DNA from: an uncultured bacterium | Lineage (GTDB): Bacteria; Bacteroidota; Bacteroidia; Sphingobacteriales; Sphingobacteriaceae | Reading direction: 5' to 3' | DNA: 59,440 nt | NCBI GenBank assembly: GCA_903828245.1 | Contig: CAIKLP010000008.1 | Location: 1 to 59,440, forward strand | In this document: one piece after another, positions 18,047 to 27,303 of the stretch | Position numbering within the stretch: position 1 is the first letter of the stretch | Layout: each line of letters opens with the position of its first letter | Notes under the pieces: model-generated | Told to the model about the DNA's origin: nothing | Databases searched by the model: none | What the model saw: only the letters and a program-made list of their open reading frames with translations | Translations under genes and position numbers: made by a program

Positions 18047-19123
18047 TTATAAAACACGAATAGTATAGTCATTTTTGCTTGCTGTTAGGCTGCCAAATGC
18101 GACACAACATTCGGTTGGAAATCCATTGGCGGCTAATAGTGTAATCATCTCAGATTCATGTGCTGCATCTACTGCAATTAATAAACCACCCGATGTTTGC
18201 GGGTCGGCTAATATGGCTAGTTCGGGTGCTAATTCAGTTGCTTGTGCTTGAATAGTTGATTGGGGATGGATGCTAATTTTGCTACCATAACTTGCCCAAT
18301 TTCTGCCGGTGCCACCAGGAATTGAATTTTGCATTAAGTAATCTTTTAAACCAGGTATTTGTGGAACCATTTGGTAGTTTATTTCGGCTGATAAATGACT
18401 GCCTTCGCACATTTCTGTTAAATGACCTAACAAACCAAATCCGGTTACATCGGTCAGCGCGCGAACCCAACTTAATTTGCCTAATGTTTCACCAAATTTA
18501 TTCAATTTCACCATCGATTCTTTGGCAATTTGTTCTTGCGTAGGTTGCAGGATTCCTTTTTTCTGCGCTGTCGTTAAAATACCAACTCCAAGAGGCTTAG
18601 TTAAAAATAATTTGCAGCCCAATTCTGCGGTAGAATTCTTTTTTAAATTAGCAATTGGAACAATGCCATTTACAGCTAATCCAAAAATAGGTTCTGGGCT
18701 ATCAATGCTGTGTCCACCGGCAAGCGTAATGCCTGCTTCTGCGCAAATGGCTCTACTGCCTTCTAATACTTTTTGTGCAATGCTTGCATCAATTTTATTA
18801 ATGGGCCAACCCAAAATAGCAATGGCCAAAATGGGTTTGCCGCCCATGGCATATACATCGCTAATGGCGTTTGCAGAAGCAATCCTTCCAAAATCGTAGG
18901 GGTCGTCTACAATGGGCATAAAAAAATCGGTGGTGCTGATAATCGCATTGCCATCGCCTAAATCATATACCGCCGCATCATCGCGCGTGTCGTTACCTAC
19001 TAATAAATTTTTGTCGGCATCATATTTAATGGCACTGTGTAAAATAGTATCTAATACAGCAGGCGCAATTTTGCAACCACAACCTGCGCCATGTGAGTAT
19101 TGTGTTAATTTAATTTCTTCCAT
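18047..19123 (-). CDS. selD: selenide, water dikinase
   Basis: Makes selenophosphate, the reactive selenium donor, from selenide and ATP. The N-terminal catalytic motif [11 protein letters not shown] has Cys15 and Lys18 at the positions of the E. coli active-site Cys17 and Lys20; the codon is TGT, so this is the cysteine form and not a selenoprotein. [17 protein letters not shown] and [12 protein letters not shown] are further family motifs. At 358 residues it is full length. Its start overlaps the end of mnmH by 14 bases, so the two are translationally linked and selenium goes at least to tRNA 2-selenouridine. Confidence 0.95.
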   Translation of the reverse strand: MEEIKLTQYSHGAGCGCKIAPAVLDTILHSAIKYDADKNLLVGNDTRDDAAVYDLGDGNAIISTTDFFMPIVDDPYDFGRIASANAISDVYAMGGKPILAIAILGWPINKIDASIAQKVLEGSRAICAEAGITLAGGHSIDSPEPIFGLAVNGIVPIANLKKNSTAELGCKLFLTKPLGVGILTTAQKKGILQPTQEQIAKESMVKLNKFGETLGKLSWVRALTDVTGFGLLGHLTEMCEGSHLSAEINYQMVPQIPGLKDYLMQNSIPGGTGRNWASYGSKISIHPQSTIQAQATELAPELAILADPQTSGGLLIAVDAAHESEMITLLAANGFPTECCVAFGSLTASKNDYTIRVL

Positions 19124-20144
19124 TGGTATGCATTTGTTGAATTAAAAAATTGGCTATTTTATCTGCATCAAAATAATCGAATGGGTATAATATTTGCGCC
19201 CTGTCTTTTTTCTTGAGTAATCCGGTATGGTATGTTTTATCATAGTAATACAAAACATTTTCAATAAATGTTTGCATCTGATCATTTTCGATCGCTAAAA
19301 TTGTTTCTTGAGTCAATTTTGGTCCTAATCTTTTCGAGATTTTTTGTGTGCAGGCTACGAGGAATGCTTTGGGTAAAATACCATAACTTGCTAAGAGCAT
19401 TTTTAATCTTTCCGACTTTGGAATCTCTATTATTTTTAAATCGGCTATGCGCATTTGATCCCATAAGCCCGCTGGTATCACCCTTTTACCTATGGTAATG
19501 CTTTCGTCTTCGAGCCAAATATTTTTACTGCTATCCAATTGTTTAATTTCAAAAGCCAGGTTGTTTTCAAATTGTTCTTGTCTTGGTTGAACTAATTGAT
19601 CCATCGAACCAAATGCAGAGCCTTGGTGCTGCGCTAAATGTTCGAGGTCGATGGTTTGTTCGCCAAGTTTTTTTAATGATTCAATAATGAATGTTTTGCC
19701 CGAACCAGTTAAGCCGCCAATTATTTTTAAGGAAAGCGAATCTGCAAAAGAATTTAAAACAAAATTTCGGTAGGCTTTATAACCACCTTTTAAAATAAAA
19801 ACTTCGAAACCATAAAAACTCATCGCCCAAGCCATGGCATTGCTGCGCATGCCACCTCGCCAACAATGAATTAATATTTTTTTAGAGCTGGTTTTTGATT
19901 TGACTTCTCTGATAAAATTTGCCCACTCAGACCCAACGAGTTCAAAGCCCAATAAAATGGCTTCTTCTCGACCAATTTGTTTATAGGCAGTGCCAATTTT
20001 AACGCGGTCTTCGTTGCTAAAAATGGGTAAATTAATTGCATTTGGAATATGACCTTGCTCAAATTCTAGCGGGGTACGCACATCGAATACCCGACTGCTT
20101 TTACTTAAGCTTAAAAATTCTTCGATCGCAATTGTAGTAACCAT
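19110..20144 (-). CDS. mnmH: tRNA 2-selenouridine synthase
   Basis: Replaces sulfur by selenium in 2-thiouridine at the wobble position of certain tRNAs, going through a geranylated intermediate, with selenophosphate from SelD. An N-terminal rhodanese domain (about 8-135) carries the essential cysteine Cys94 in [11 protein letters not shown]-loop domain begins with GGLTGSGKT (143-151). The 344-residue length is normal. It lies between pdxJ (one-base gap) and selD (14-base overlap), forming a pdxJ-mnmH-selD operon. Also known as SelU or YbbB. Confidence 0.95.
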   Translation of the reverse strand: MVTTIAIEEFLSLSKSSRVFDVRTPLEFEQGHIPNAINLPIFSNEDRVKIGTAYKQIGREEAILLGFELVGSEWANFIREVKSKTSSKKILIHCWRGGMRSNAMAWAMSFYGFEVFILKGGYKAYRNFVLNSFADSLSLKIIGGLTGSGKTFIIESLKKLGEQTIDLEHLAQHQGSAFGSMDQLVQPRQEQFENNLAFEIKQLDSSKNIWLEDESITIGKRVIPAGLWDQMRIADLKIIEIPKSERLKMLLASYGILPKAFLVACTQKISKRLGPKLTQETILAIENDQMQTFIENVLYYYDKTYHTGLLKKKDRAQILYPFDYFDADKIANFLIQQMHTNGRN

Positions 20145-20145
20145 T

Positions 20146-20862
20146 TTATTTCAATTGATTTAAATACAATTGAATGGTATTTTCTAGTCCTAAATAAAGG
20201 GCATCGCAAACCAAAGCGTGTCCAATAGAAACTTCTGCTAATTGCGGAATATTATTTTTTAAAAAAGCTAAATTTTGTAAGTCTAAATCGTGGCCAGCAT
20301 TAATACCTAATCCTAATTGATGCGCTAAGTTTGCGCTTTCTATATAGGCTTTGATGGCTGCATGTTTATCGGTATTAAAATGATGCGCGTAATGTTCGGT
20401 ATATAATTCGATGCGATCGGTGCCTGTGCTGGCTGCAGCCGAAATCATAGTAAGTACTGGATCTACAAAAATAGAAACGCGAATATTTGCTTGCTTAAAA
20501 GTTTGAATAATGTCTTTTAAAAATTGTTGATGTTGAATAGTATCCCATCCGTGGTTAGAAGTGATTTGATGGCTGCTATCTGGAACCAAAGTAACTTGGG
20601 CTGGTTTGGTAGCCAATACTAAATCCACAAATTTTTGTTCTAAAGGATTTCCTTCAATATTGAATTCGCTAGTAATGTTATTTTTTAATTGATAAACATC
20701 TTCGTAACGAATGTGTCTTTCGTCGGGGCGAGGGTGAACCGTAATACCTTGCGCGCCAAAGCGCTCACAATCTAGTGCAACTTTAATTAAGTCGGGATTG
20801 TTGCCGCCTCTTGCATTCCTGATGGTTGCGAATTTATTGATATTGACAGATAGCCTTGTCAT
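20146..20862 (-). CDS. pdxJ: pyridoxine 5'-phosphate synthase
   Basis: Last step of the DXP-dependent vitamin B6 pathway: condenses 3-amino-2-oxopropyl phosphate with deoxyxylulose phosphate to pyridoxine 5'-phosphate. The 238-residue TIM barrel starts with [17 protein letters not shown], followed by [37 protein letters not shown], and [13 protein letters not shown] near the C-terminus. It is the first gene of the pdxJ-mnmH-selD unit. The B6 link to the selenium genes is probably only co-transcription, although PLP enzymes (gcvP, kbl, ilvE) occur nearby. Confidence 0.95.
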   Translation of the reverse strand: MTRLSVNINKFATIRNARGGNNPDLIKVALDCERFGAQGITVHPRPDERHIRYEDVYQLKNNITSEFNIEGNPLEQKFVDLVLATKPAQVTLVPDSSHQITSNHGWDTIQHQQFLKDIIQTFKQANIRVSIFVDPVLTMISAAASTGTDRIELYTEHYAHHFNTDKHAAIKAYIESANLAHQLGLGINAGHDLDLQNLAFLKNNIPQLAEVSIGHALVCDALYLGLENTIQLYLNQLK

Positions 20863-20949
20863 TTTCTTTGTTTTTTTAATTCGATTACAAGTTACAAAAT
20901 TTCGAGCATTTTATTGGCGATAAAAATGCAAATGATGGATTGGGTGCTA

Positions 20950-20984
20950 AACAAAAAAAGGTGCTCGAAGCACCTCTTTTTGTT
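20950..20984 (-). terminator. intrinsic terminator of ahcY
   Basis: A stem AGGTGCT with AGCACCT around a three-base loop is extended by AACAAAAA and TTTTTGTT flanks. It lies 18 bases after the ahcY stop. Confidence 0.85.
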
Positions 20985-21001
20985 ATAGAAAATTTTTAAA
21001 A

Positions 21002-22309
21002 TTAGTAACGATAAGCATCGTTTTTGAATGGTCCATTTTTTGGAACACCAATGTAGTCTGCTTGCTCTTGTGATAATTCTTCTAATTCAACACCAATTTT
21101 AGCTAAGTGTAAACGAGCTACTTTTTCATCTAAATGTTTAGGTAAAGTGTAAACTAAGTTCTCGTAATTAGCTGAATTAGCCCAAAGTTCTAATTGCGCT
21201 AATGTTTGATTAGTGAATGAGTTAGACATTACAAATGAAGGGTGTCCAGTTGCACAACCTAAATTCACTAATCTACCTTCAGCTAAAATTAAAATATCAT
21301 TTCCGTCAATGGTGTATTTATCCACTTGTGGTTTAATTTCAATTTTAGTGTTGCCATAGTTTTTGTTTAACCAAGCCATATCGATTTCGTTATCGAAGTG
21401 ACCAATGTTACAAACAATCGCTTTGTCTTTTAACATTTTGAAATGCTCGCCTTTAACAATATTGTAGTTACCTGTTGCAGTTACCACAATGTCTGCTTCT
21501 TTAATGGCAGTTGTTAATTTCTTTACTTCGTAACCTTCCATTGCTGCTTGTAATGCACAGATAGGATCGATTTCGGTAACAATTACACGAACGCCCGCAT
21601 TTGATAATGAATCTGCTGAACCTTTTCCAACATCACCAAAACCACAAACAACAGCAACTTTACCAGCCATCATAATGTCAGTTGCACGACGAATCGCATC
21701 AACTAATGATTCGCGGCAACCATATTTATTGTCAAATTTAGATTTAGTAACCGAATCGTTTACGTTGATAGCAGGCATCACTAAAGTGCCATTTTTAATT
21801 CTATCGTGTAAACGCAACACGCCAGTAGTGGTTTCTTCAGATAAACCTTTGATACCTGCTACTAATTGTGGGAATTTATCGAATACCATGTTGGTTAAAT
21901 CACCACCATCGTCTAATATCATATTTAAAGGCGCTTGTTCTTCACCAAAATGTAAAGTTTGTTCAATACACCAGTCAAATTCTTCTTCATTCATGCCTTT
22001 CCAAGCATAAACAGATATACCCGCAGCAGCAATTGCAGCAGCAGCATGATCTTGTGTAGAAAAAATATTACATGATGACCAAGTTACCTCGGCACCTAAT
22101 GCCGTTAATGTTTCGATTAAAACTGCAGTTTGGATAGTCATGTGTAAACAACCAGCAATGCGAGCACCTTTTAAAGGCTTAGATTCGCCATATTCTGCTC
22201 TTAAAGCCATTAAACCTGGCATTTCTGCCTCTGCTAAACCAATTTCTTTGCGACCCCATTCTGCTAATGAGATGTCTGCAACTTTGTACTTTACGAAAGT
22301 ATCTACCAT
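21002..22309 (-). CDS. ahcY: adenosylhomocysteinase
   Basis: NAD-dependent hydrolysis of S-adenosylhomocysteine to adenosine and homocysteine, completing the activated methyl cycle. 435 residues, the short bacterial form. Visible are [16 protein letters not shown] near the start, the NAD-binding [15 protein letters not shown] (about 195-210), [19 protein letters not shown], and the C-terminal [12 protein letters not shown] tail that closes the partner's cofactor site. It is monocistronic, with a consensus promoter at 22,338-22,369 and a terminator at 20,950-20,984. Confidence 0.97.
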   Translation of the reverse strand: MVDTFVKYKVADISLAEWGRKEIGLAEAEMPGLMALRAEYGESKPLKGARIAGCLHMTIQTAVLIETLTALGAEVTWSSCNIFSTQDHAAAAIAAAGISVYAWKGMNEEEFDWCIEQTLHFGEEQAPLNMILDDGGDLTNMVFDKFPQLVAGIKGLSEETTTGVLRLHDRIKNGTLVMPAINVNDSVTKSKFDNKYGCRESLVDAIRRATDIMMAGKVAVVCGFGDVGKGSADSLSNAGVRVIVTEIDPICALQAAMEGYEVKKLTTAIKEADIVVTATGNYNIVKGEHFKMLKDKAIVCNIGHFDNEIDMAWLNKNYGNTKIEIKPQVDKYTIDGNDILILAEGRLVNLGCATGHPSFVMSNSFTNQTLAQLELWANSANYENLVYTLPKHLDEKVARLHLAKIGVELEELSQEQADYIGVPKNGPFKNDAYRY

Positions 22310-22337
22310 TTTGTTTTCTATTTTTTTAAATCAAACG

Positions 22338-22369
22338 CAAAAATACCTTAAGTGTTTGCGAAAAACAAA
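22338..22369 (-). promoter_or_regulatory. ahcY: promoter of ahcY
   Basis: The minus strand has TTTG, a 20-base spacer and TATTTTTG (22,338-22,345), a good match to the Bacteroidota TTTG/TAnnTTTG promoter. The -7 element is 28 bases upstream of the ATG. Confidence 0.6.
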
Positions 22370-22429
22370 AAAAATACTGAATTTGAAGAAGTATTATTCG
22401 AAAAGCTATTTTAAAGCGTTTTTTCTTTA

Positions 22430-22437
22430 TAAATTTG
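22430..22437 (+). promoter_or_regulatory. promoter -7 element of the bacilliredoxin gene
   Basis: TAAATTTG matches TAnnTTTG exactly, 18 bases before the ATG at 22,456. The -33 region (TTTT, 22,409-22,412) is weak. Confidence 0.5.
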
Positions 22438-22455
22438 TGTTTAAAATAAAATAAT

Positions 22456-22866
22456 ATGTATCCAGAATATATGGTTGCGCCTATGCGCGAAGAGTTAACA
22501 AATGTCGGTTTTGAGCAATTATTGACAGCAAACGAAGTAGATTCGGCCGTAAAGTCGGAAGGAACCGTTTTAGTAATGGTCAATTCGGTATGTGGATGTG
22601 CGGCTGCAAATGCCCGTCCAGGTGTACGTATGGCTATCGAAGGGGCTAAAAAACCTAGCAAATTAGTAACTGTTTTTGCAGGAATGGAAAAAGAGGCTGT
22701 TGATACGGCAAGAGCATTCATGATGCCCTATCCGCCATCTTCACCATCCATTGCTTTGTTCAAAGATGGTAAATTGGTACACATGATCGAAAGACACCAT
22801 ATTGAAGGCAGACCTGCGCAATTAATTGCAGAAAATTTAAAAGCTGCATTCGAAGAATTTTGCTAA
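22456..22866 (+). CDS. BrxA/BrxB family bacilliredoxin
   Basis: A 136-residue thioredoxin-fold protein of the YphP/YqiW family, which removes bacillithiol from oxidised protein thiols. The active-site CGC motif is at Cys46-Gly-Cys48 in NSVCGCAAANARPG. The opening MYPEYMVAPMREEL and the segment MPYPPSSPSIALFKDG are family hallmarks. It ends in a C-terminal Cys. It is a single gene with its own promoter and terminator. The bacillithiol biosynthesis enzyme BshA is encoded at 38,072-39,205, which supports this reading. Confidence 0.93.
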   Translation: MYPEYMVAPMREELTNVGFEQLLTANEVDSAVKSEGTVLVMVNSVCGCAAANARPGVRMAIEGAKKPSKLVTVFAGMEKEAVDTARAFMMPYPPSSPSIALFKDGKLVHMIERHHIEGRPAQLIAENLKAAFEEFC

Positions 22867-22887
22867 GCAATAAAAAAGATTTTTTTG

Positions 22888-22918
22888 AATCGGATGGTGA
22901 AAGCTATCCGATTTTTTT
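22888..22918 (+). terminator. intrinsic terminator of the bacilliredoxin gene
   Basis: An 8-pair stem (AATCGGAT with ATCCGATT) is followed by seven T. The T run reaches into the stop codon of the converging cdaA gene. Confidence 0.85.
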
Positions 22919-23711
22919 ATGCCACATCTTTATTGAGCAAGCGATCGAGTTCTTGTAAAGAAATATTGGTTCTTACTTTTCCTCTGCTGGCATAAGAAAT
23001 AAATCCTGTTTCTTCTGAAACAATAATGGCAATGGCATCACTTTGTTCGGTAATACCCACCGCTGCTCTATGTCTTAATCCTAATTGCGCCGGAATTTCG
23101 CTATTTTCTGTTAAGGGTAAAATGCAACTGGCCACCCTAATTAATCCTTCCGAAATAACCACTGCGCCATCGTGAATCGGAGAGGTTTTGGCAAAAATGG
23201 CTTCTAATAATCTTTTAGAAATTCTGGCATCTATGGCCTCTCCATTATTGCTAAAAATTTGTTCTTCATATGTTTTGGCAAATATAATCAAAGCACCTGT
23301 TTTGCTCATAGACATTGACTTACAGGCTTCAATTACTTTTTGAATATTCTTACTCGCAAACTCGTCGTTTGCCGGATTAGTCACCAACACTTTTCTCCAA
23401 AAACTATTCTTTTTAGAGACCGCATTTTTTCCAATCAATAATAAAAAACGCCTAATTTCTTGTTGAAATAAAATGAGCAGTGCAATCAATCCAAGTCCAA
23501 TCACTTTATCTAAAATGCCAGAAAGTAATTGCATGTTAAGCGCTTTTACGCCAATCCATAAACCGTAAATTAATAGTAAGCCAATAAAAATATTGACCGC
23601 AATGGTTCCTCGAATGAGGTTGTAAATTTGATAAATAATAAAGGCTACTAATACAATGTCAATCACATCGAACAGCCCTAGTTTTACTAATCCAAGATCA
23701 AAGACTTCCAT
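22917..23711 (-). CDS. cdaA: diadenylate cyclase CdaA
   Basis: Membrane-bound enzyme joining two ATP into the second messenger c-di-AMP, which controls potassium and osmotic balance and envelope homeostasis. Three hydrophobic segments lie in residues 10-85. The DAC (DisA_N) domain follows with the catalytic DGA at 181-183 and RHR at 213-215 in LGLRHRAAVGITE. At 264 residues it fits the CdaA/DacA type. It is downstream of folP with a five-base gap, an arrangement common in Bacteroidota, so both should be expressed together. Confidence 0.94.
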   Translation of the reverse strand: MEVFDLGLVKLGLFDVIDIVLVAFIIYQIYNLIRGTIAVNIFIGLLLIYGLWIGVKALNMQLLSGILDKVIGLGLIALLILFQQEIRRFLLLIGKNAVSKKNSFWRKVLVTNPANDEFASKNIQKVIEACKSMSMSKTGALIIFAKTYEEQIFSNNGEAIDARISKRLLEAIFAKTSPIHDGAVVISEGLIRVASCILPLTENSEIPAQLGLRHRAAVGITEQSDAIAIIVSEETGFISYASRGKVRTNISLQELDRLLNKDVA

Positions 23712-23716
23712 ATTTA

Positions 23717-24562
23717 TTAATTATTTAACAGATTGAATAAAGTTACGCATTGTTTGGCTGCTAGTACATCGTGTACCCTTAAAATTTGCGCGCCAGCGCT
23801 CAAAGCCACCATGTGCAAGGCGGTTGTGCCATTAAGGGCTTCGGCTGGGCTAATATTTAAGGATTTATAAATCATCGATTTTCTAGATAATCCTACCAAA
23901 ATAGGTTGTTGCAAAGCGTTTAATTTTTGCAAATTTTGTAAAAGTTCAAAGTTTTGGCTGCTGGTTTTGGCAAATCCAAATCCAGGATCGATGATCACAT
24001 TGGCTTGGCCAATCGTATTTATTTTTTCTTGAAAATAAGCGATTATTTCGTCAAGTAGGTTTTCGTAATCGCAAAGCTGAGTCATGGTTTGCGGGTTTCC
24101 TCGCATATGCATCATGATATAAATTGGATGAAATTCTTGAATCAATTTAATCATGTTTGGATCTAGCTCGCCTGCCGAAATATCGTTTACAATTTCTACT
24201 CCTTGATCTAAATGTGCTTTTGCCACTTGGCTGTTAAAGGTGTCGATGCTTAGTGGGATATGTGGAAATTCTTTTTTAATAGCAGCTGTTATGGGTAGTG
24301 TTCGGTTAATTTCTTCTGCTTGGGAAATAACCAATGCGCCTGGTCGAGTCGAATAACCGCCAATATCGAGCATATCGGCACCCTGGGCAATCATTTCGGC
24401 TGCTTTTTTTAATGCCTCCTGGGTGTTTTGCGTTCGGCTGCCTTCAAAAAAAGAATCGGGCGTACAATTGAGAATGCCCATTAACTTAGGTTTGCTAAGA
24501 TCTATGAAATTCCCATTGTTCGAAATGGCGTTTTTTTGGTAAAAAGCTGTATTTTTATCCAC
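23717..24562 (-). CDS. folP: dihydropteroate synthase
   Basis: Condenses p-aminobenzoate with dihydropterin pyrophosphate in folate synthesis; the sulfonamide target. A 281-residue TIM barrel: KPKLMGILNCTPDSFFEGS near residue 25, GADMLDIGGYSTRPGA, IPLSIDTFNSQVA, IVNDISAG, VIIDPGFGFAKTSSQN, LVGLSRKSMI and the C-terminal ILRVHDV. The start is GTG at 24,562; no ATG lies before the conserved region. Only 20 bases separate it from the start of the divergent DUF1599 gene. Confidence 0.94.
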   Translation of the reverse strand: MDKNTAFYQKNAISNNGNFIDLSKPKLMGILNCTPDSFFEGSRTQNTQEALKKAAEMIAQGADMLDIGGYSTRPGALVISQAEEINRTLPITAAIKKEFPHIPLSIDTFNSQVAKAHLDQGVEIVNDISAGELDPNMIKLIQEFHPIYIMMHMRGNPQTMTQLCDYENLLDEIIAYFQEKINTIGQANVIIDPGFGFAKTSSQNFELLQNLQKLNALQQPILVGLSRKSMIYKSLNISPAEALNGTTALHMVALSAGAQILRVHDVLAAKQCVTLFNLLNN

Positions 24563-24582
24563 TACGTAAAAATATAAAAAAA

Positions 24583-25119
24583 TTGCAAACGAAGACTACA
24601 AATCAATACGATGCGGTTATTAAAACCTGCAAAGATTTATTCTTGAAAAAAACCAAGGATTATGGTACGGCTTGGCGTGTATTGCGCATTTCATCTATTA
24701 CAGATCAAATATTTATTAAAGCACAACGCATCAGAACGCTCGAAGATAAAAAAGTAAGTAAAGTAGACGAGGGAATTATTCCGGAGTACATTGGCATTAT
24801 TAATTACTGTGTGATTGCCATGATTCAATTAGAACTAACATCGCCAGAGCTAGAGTTAGAAGTGAGTATCGTAAATAGTTTGTTTGATCAAAAAATAAGC
24901 GAAACTAAATCTTTGATGGAAGATAAAAATCACGACTATGGAGAGGCTTGGAGAGACATGCGGGTGAGTTCTTTGACAGATTTAATTTTGATGAAATTAT
25001 TGCGAGTAAAACAAATTGAAGATAACCAAGGCAATACTTTGGTTTCGGAAGGCGTGAAAGCAAATTATCAAGATATCATTAATTATTCGGTTTTTGCATT
25101 AATTAAATTAACAGCTTAA
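24583..25119 (+). CDS. DUF1599 domain protein
   Basis: A 178-residue protein of unknown function found across Bacteroidota. It is an internal duplication: residues 9-83 and 98-175 align, each with a DYG-AWR motif (KDYGTAWRVLRISS, HDYGEAWRDMRVSS), a TD-I-K-R-RI-ED stretch, and a closing NY-VFA/VIAMI helix. The start must be TTG at 24,583, since no ATG precedes the conserved N-terminus. It is the first gene of the likely operon DUF1599-DoxX-like-ABC permease-aroK and is divergent from folP across only 20 bases. The neighbour folP might suggest a nucleotide or pteridine link, but nothing in the sequence proves this. Confidence 0.85.
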   Translation: MQTKTTNQYDAVIKTCKDLFLKKTKDYGTAWRVLRISSITDQIFIKAQRIRTLEDKKVSKVDEGIIPEYIGIINYCVIAMIQLELTSPELELEVSIVNSLFDQKISETKSLMEDKNHDYGEAWRDMRVSSLTDLILMKLLRVKQIEDNQGNTLVSEGVKANYQDIINYSVFALIKLTA

Positions 25120-25128
25120 AAATATTTT

Positions 25129-26241
25129 ATGTTAAAGTTTAGTAAATATTTTGTCGGAATATTATTCATCATTTCAGGTTTAATAAAATTAAACGACCCT
25201 ACGGGTTTTTCTATTAAGCTCGAAGAATATTTTGTATTGTTTGGGCTTACTTTTTTAAATCCAATGGTGCTGGCACTTTCTGTTTTTATTTGTGCATTAG
25301 AAGTGATATTGGGCGTTGCTTTATTGCTTTCCTTGCGCAATAAATTAACGGCTTGGATGTTGTTAATTTTGATCGTGTTTTTTACCATCCTCACGGGCTA
25401 TTCGGCTATTAGTGGAAAGGTTACCGACTGCGGTTGTTTTGGCGATGCCATTAAACTGAGCCCATGGCAATCCTTTATGAAAGATGTCGTTTTATTGGCT
25501 TTCATTTTAATCATCTTTAAAAGCAAAGAAAAATTAACAGCTGTATTTTCAGAAAAAAGACAAATCATTATTTTGCTTTCGACTACTTTGCTTGCCATTT
25601 TATTTGGTGTGTTTTGTTTGATTTACTTACCGGTCGTAGATTTTTTACCATATAAAATTGGTAATAATATTCCCGAGCAAATGAAAGTGCCAGTTGGTGC
25701 AATTACCGACTCGTTTACAACCCTTATGACTTACGAAAAGGATGGTTTGCAAAAAGAATTTGATTTAAAAAACTATCCTTGGCAAGATAGTACTTGGAAA
25801 TGGGTAAAAACAGAAAATAAATTAATTCGAGCAGGCGTTAAACCAAAAATAAAAGATTTAAGAATTGCCGATGCCGATGGTAACGATTATTCGGAAGATT
25901 TTATTACCTATGCAGGCGCAAGACTGTGGGTGCTGAGTAACGAATTGGAAAAGGCTAATCCTGCTGTATTAGCAAGCATTTCGGCGCTTGCTGTTGAATT
26001 AGAAAAAGAATATAAAATTAGTACCATTGGCTTAACAGCAAGCAGCGATATGGCCACCGAAAATATTCGTCATGAATCAAACATCATGTTTTCTTTTTAT
26101 TATTGTGATGCAACTACTTTGAAAACAATGGTCAGATCAAATCCTGGGGTATTATTAATTCAAAATGGAGTGATTATAAATAAATGGGCTTTTCGCGCAC
26201 TTCCTAGTGCCAAAGAAATCGCTACGCAAATAAAAAAATGA
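25129..26241 (+). CDS. DoxX/MauE-like membrane protein (BT_3928-type)
   Basis: A 370-residue membrane protein. The first 140 residues form a four-helix DoxX/MauE-like unit with FIISGLIKLNDPTGF and the cysteine motif DCGCFGDAIKLSP, shared with MauE and with quinone-linked disulfide systems. Another hydrophobic segment lies near residues 143-165, then a soluble C-terminal part (about 185-370) that looks like a degenerate thioredoxin-like domain without a CXXC. A role in envelope redox is inference. Gap to DUF1599 is 9 bases, and the stop overlaps the permease start (ATGA). Confidence 0.82.
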   Translation: MLKFSKYFVGILFIISGLIKLNDPTGFSIKLEEYFVLFGLTFLNPMVLALSVFICALEVILGVALLLSLRNKLTAWMLLILIVFFTILTGYSAISGKVTDCGCFGDAIKLSPWQSFMKDVVLLAFILIIFKSKEKLTAVFSEKRQIIILLSTTLLAILFGVFCLIYLPVVDFLPYKIGNNIPEQMKVPVGAITDSFTTLMTYEKDGLQKEFDLKNYPWQDSTWKWVKTENKLIRAGVKPKIKDLRIADADGNDYSEDFITYAGARLWVLSNELEKANPAVLASISALAVELEKEYKISTIGLTASSDMATENIRHESNIMFSFYYCDATTLKTMVRSNPGVLLIQNGVIINKWAFRALPSAKEIATQIKK

Positions 26242-27299
26242 TCAGCTATTTAATCAAACGATTAGGATACGGATTGCTGGTATTATTTGGCGTGGTAACA
26301 GTGGTATTTACCTTGTTTACTATTTTGCCAGGAGATGCAGCCAGAATGACGCAGGGGCAACGCAGTGATGTGGCTACTATGGAGGCGGTAAACAAAGAGT
26401 TTGGTTTGGATAAACCCAAATCGGTACAATTTGTTAATTATGTTTCCGATTTATCGCCCATTAGCATTATCGCAACCGATTCGGAAACCTTAGCTAAATA
26501 TCATTTTATAGGCATCGCAAATTTATCGGCTGCGCGCATGTTGGTTTTGAAAAAACCATATTTGCGTAGATCTTATCAAACTAAAAAAGAAGTCACAGAA
26601 ATTTTATGGAATACCATACCAAACACTGCTTTGTTAGCTTTAGCAGCGATGTTATTCGCCACCATTATTGGTATTGGACTGGGTGTATTGGCTGCCATCT
26701 TTAAAGATACTTGGATCGATAAACTAGCGGTATCTACTGCTATTCTGGGTATTTCCATGCCTTCCTTTTTTGCAGGAATATTAATTGCTTGGTTTTTTGC
26801 TTTTGTATTAGGCGATTATACAGGTTTAAATTTATCAGGAAGTTTATATGATTACGATCCCTTTGATGGAGAAATACTCAACCTAAAAAATATTATTTTA
26901 CCAACCATCACTTTAGGCATTCGTCCATTAGCAATTATTGTGCAACTCACGCGCAGTTCGATGTTAGATGTATTGAGTTTAGATTATATTAGAACTGCTA
27001 AAGCAAAGGGTTTATCTGCTGGCGTAATTATTTTTCGTCATGCTTTAAGAAATGCTTTAAACCCAGTAGTTACAGCAGTTTCAGGATGGTTTGCTTCCCT
27101 TATGGCTGGTGCATTTTTTGTCGAATATATTTTTGGTTGGAATGGTTTAGGAAAAGTAACGGTAGATGCTTTAGAGCTTTCCGATTTTCCGGTAGTGATG
27201 GGCGCAGTATTATTTATCGCATTCTTATTTGTGATCATCAATATTTTAGTAGACATACTCTATGGATTTTTAGATCCGCGTGTTAAACTCAATGCTTAA
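26238..27299 (+). CDS. ABC transporter permease, DppB/OppB type
   Basis: A 353-residue inner-membrane permease of the oligopeptide/nickel importer class. The N-terminal helix with FTILPGDAARM is the usual DppB start. The cytoplasmic EAA loop is YIRTAKAKGLSAGVIIFRHALRNALNPVV. EYIFGWNGLGKV and the final FLDPRVKLNA also fit. Unusually, no second permease, ATPase or substrate-binding protein is next to it. It sits between a DoxX-like gene (4-base overlap) and aroK (4-base gap). Partners must be elsewhere in the genome, and the substrate is unknown. Confidence 0.87.
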   Translation: MISYLIKRLGYGLLVLFGVVTVVFTLFTILPGDAARMTQGQRSDVATMEAVNKEFGLDKPKSVQFVNYVSDLSPISIIATDSETLAKYHFIGIANLSAARMLVLKKPYLRRSYQTKKEVTEILWNTIPNTALLALAAMLFATIIGIGLGVLAAIFKDTWIDKLAVSTAILGISMPSFFAGILIAWFFAFVLGDYTGLNLSGSLYDYDPFDGEILNLKNIILPTITLGIRPLAIIVQLTRSSMLDVLSLDYIRTAKAKGLSAGVIIFRHALRNALNPVVTAVSGWFASLMAGAFFVEYIFGWNGLGKVTVDALELSDFPVVMGAVLFIAFLFVIINILVDILYGFLDPRVKLNA

Positions 27300-27303
27300 G
27301 TAG

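Noticed and set aside
18047-19123. SelD as a selenoprotein
   Set aside because: The active-site codon in GAGCGC is TGT, a cysteine codon, not TGA.
22310-22455. SAM or SAH riboswitch upstream of ahcY
   Set aside because: The leader between promoter and ATG is too short, and no SAH/SAM aptamer pattern is visible.
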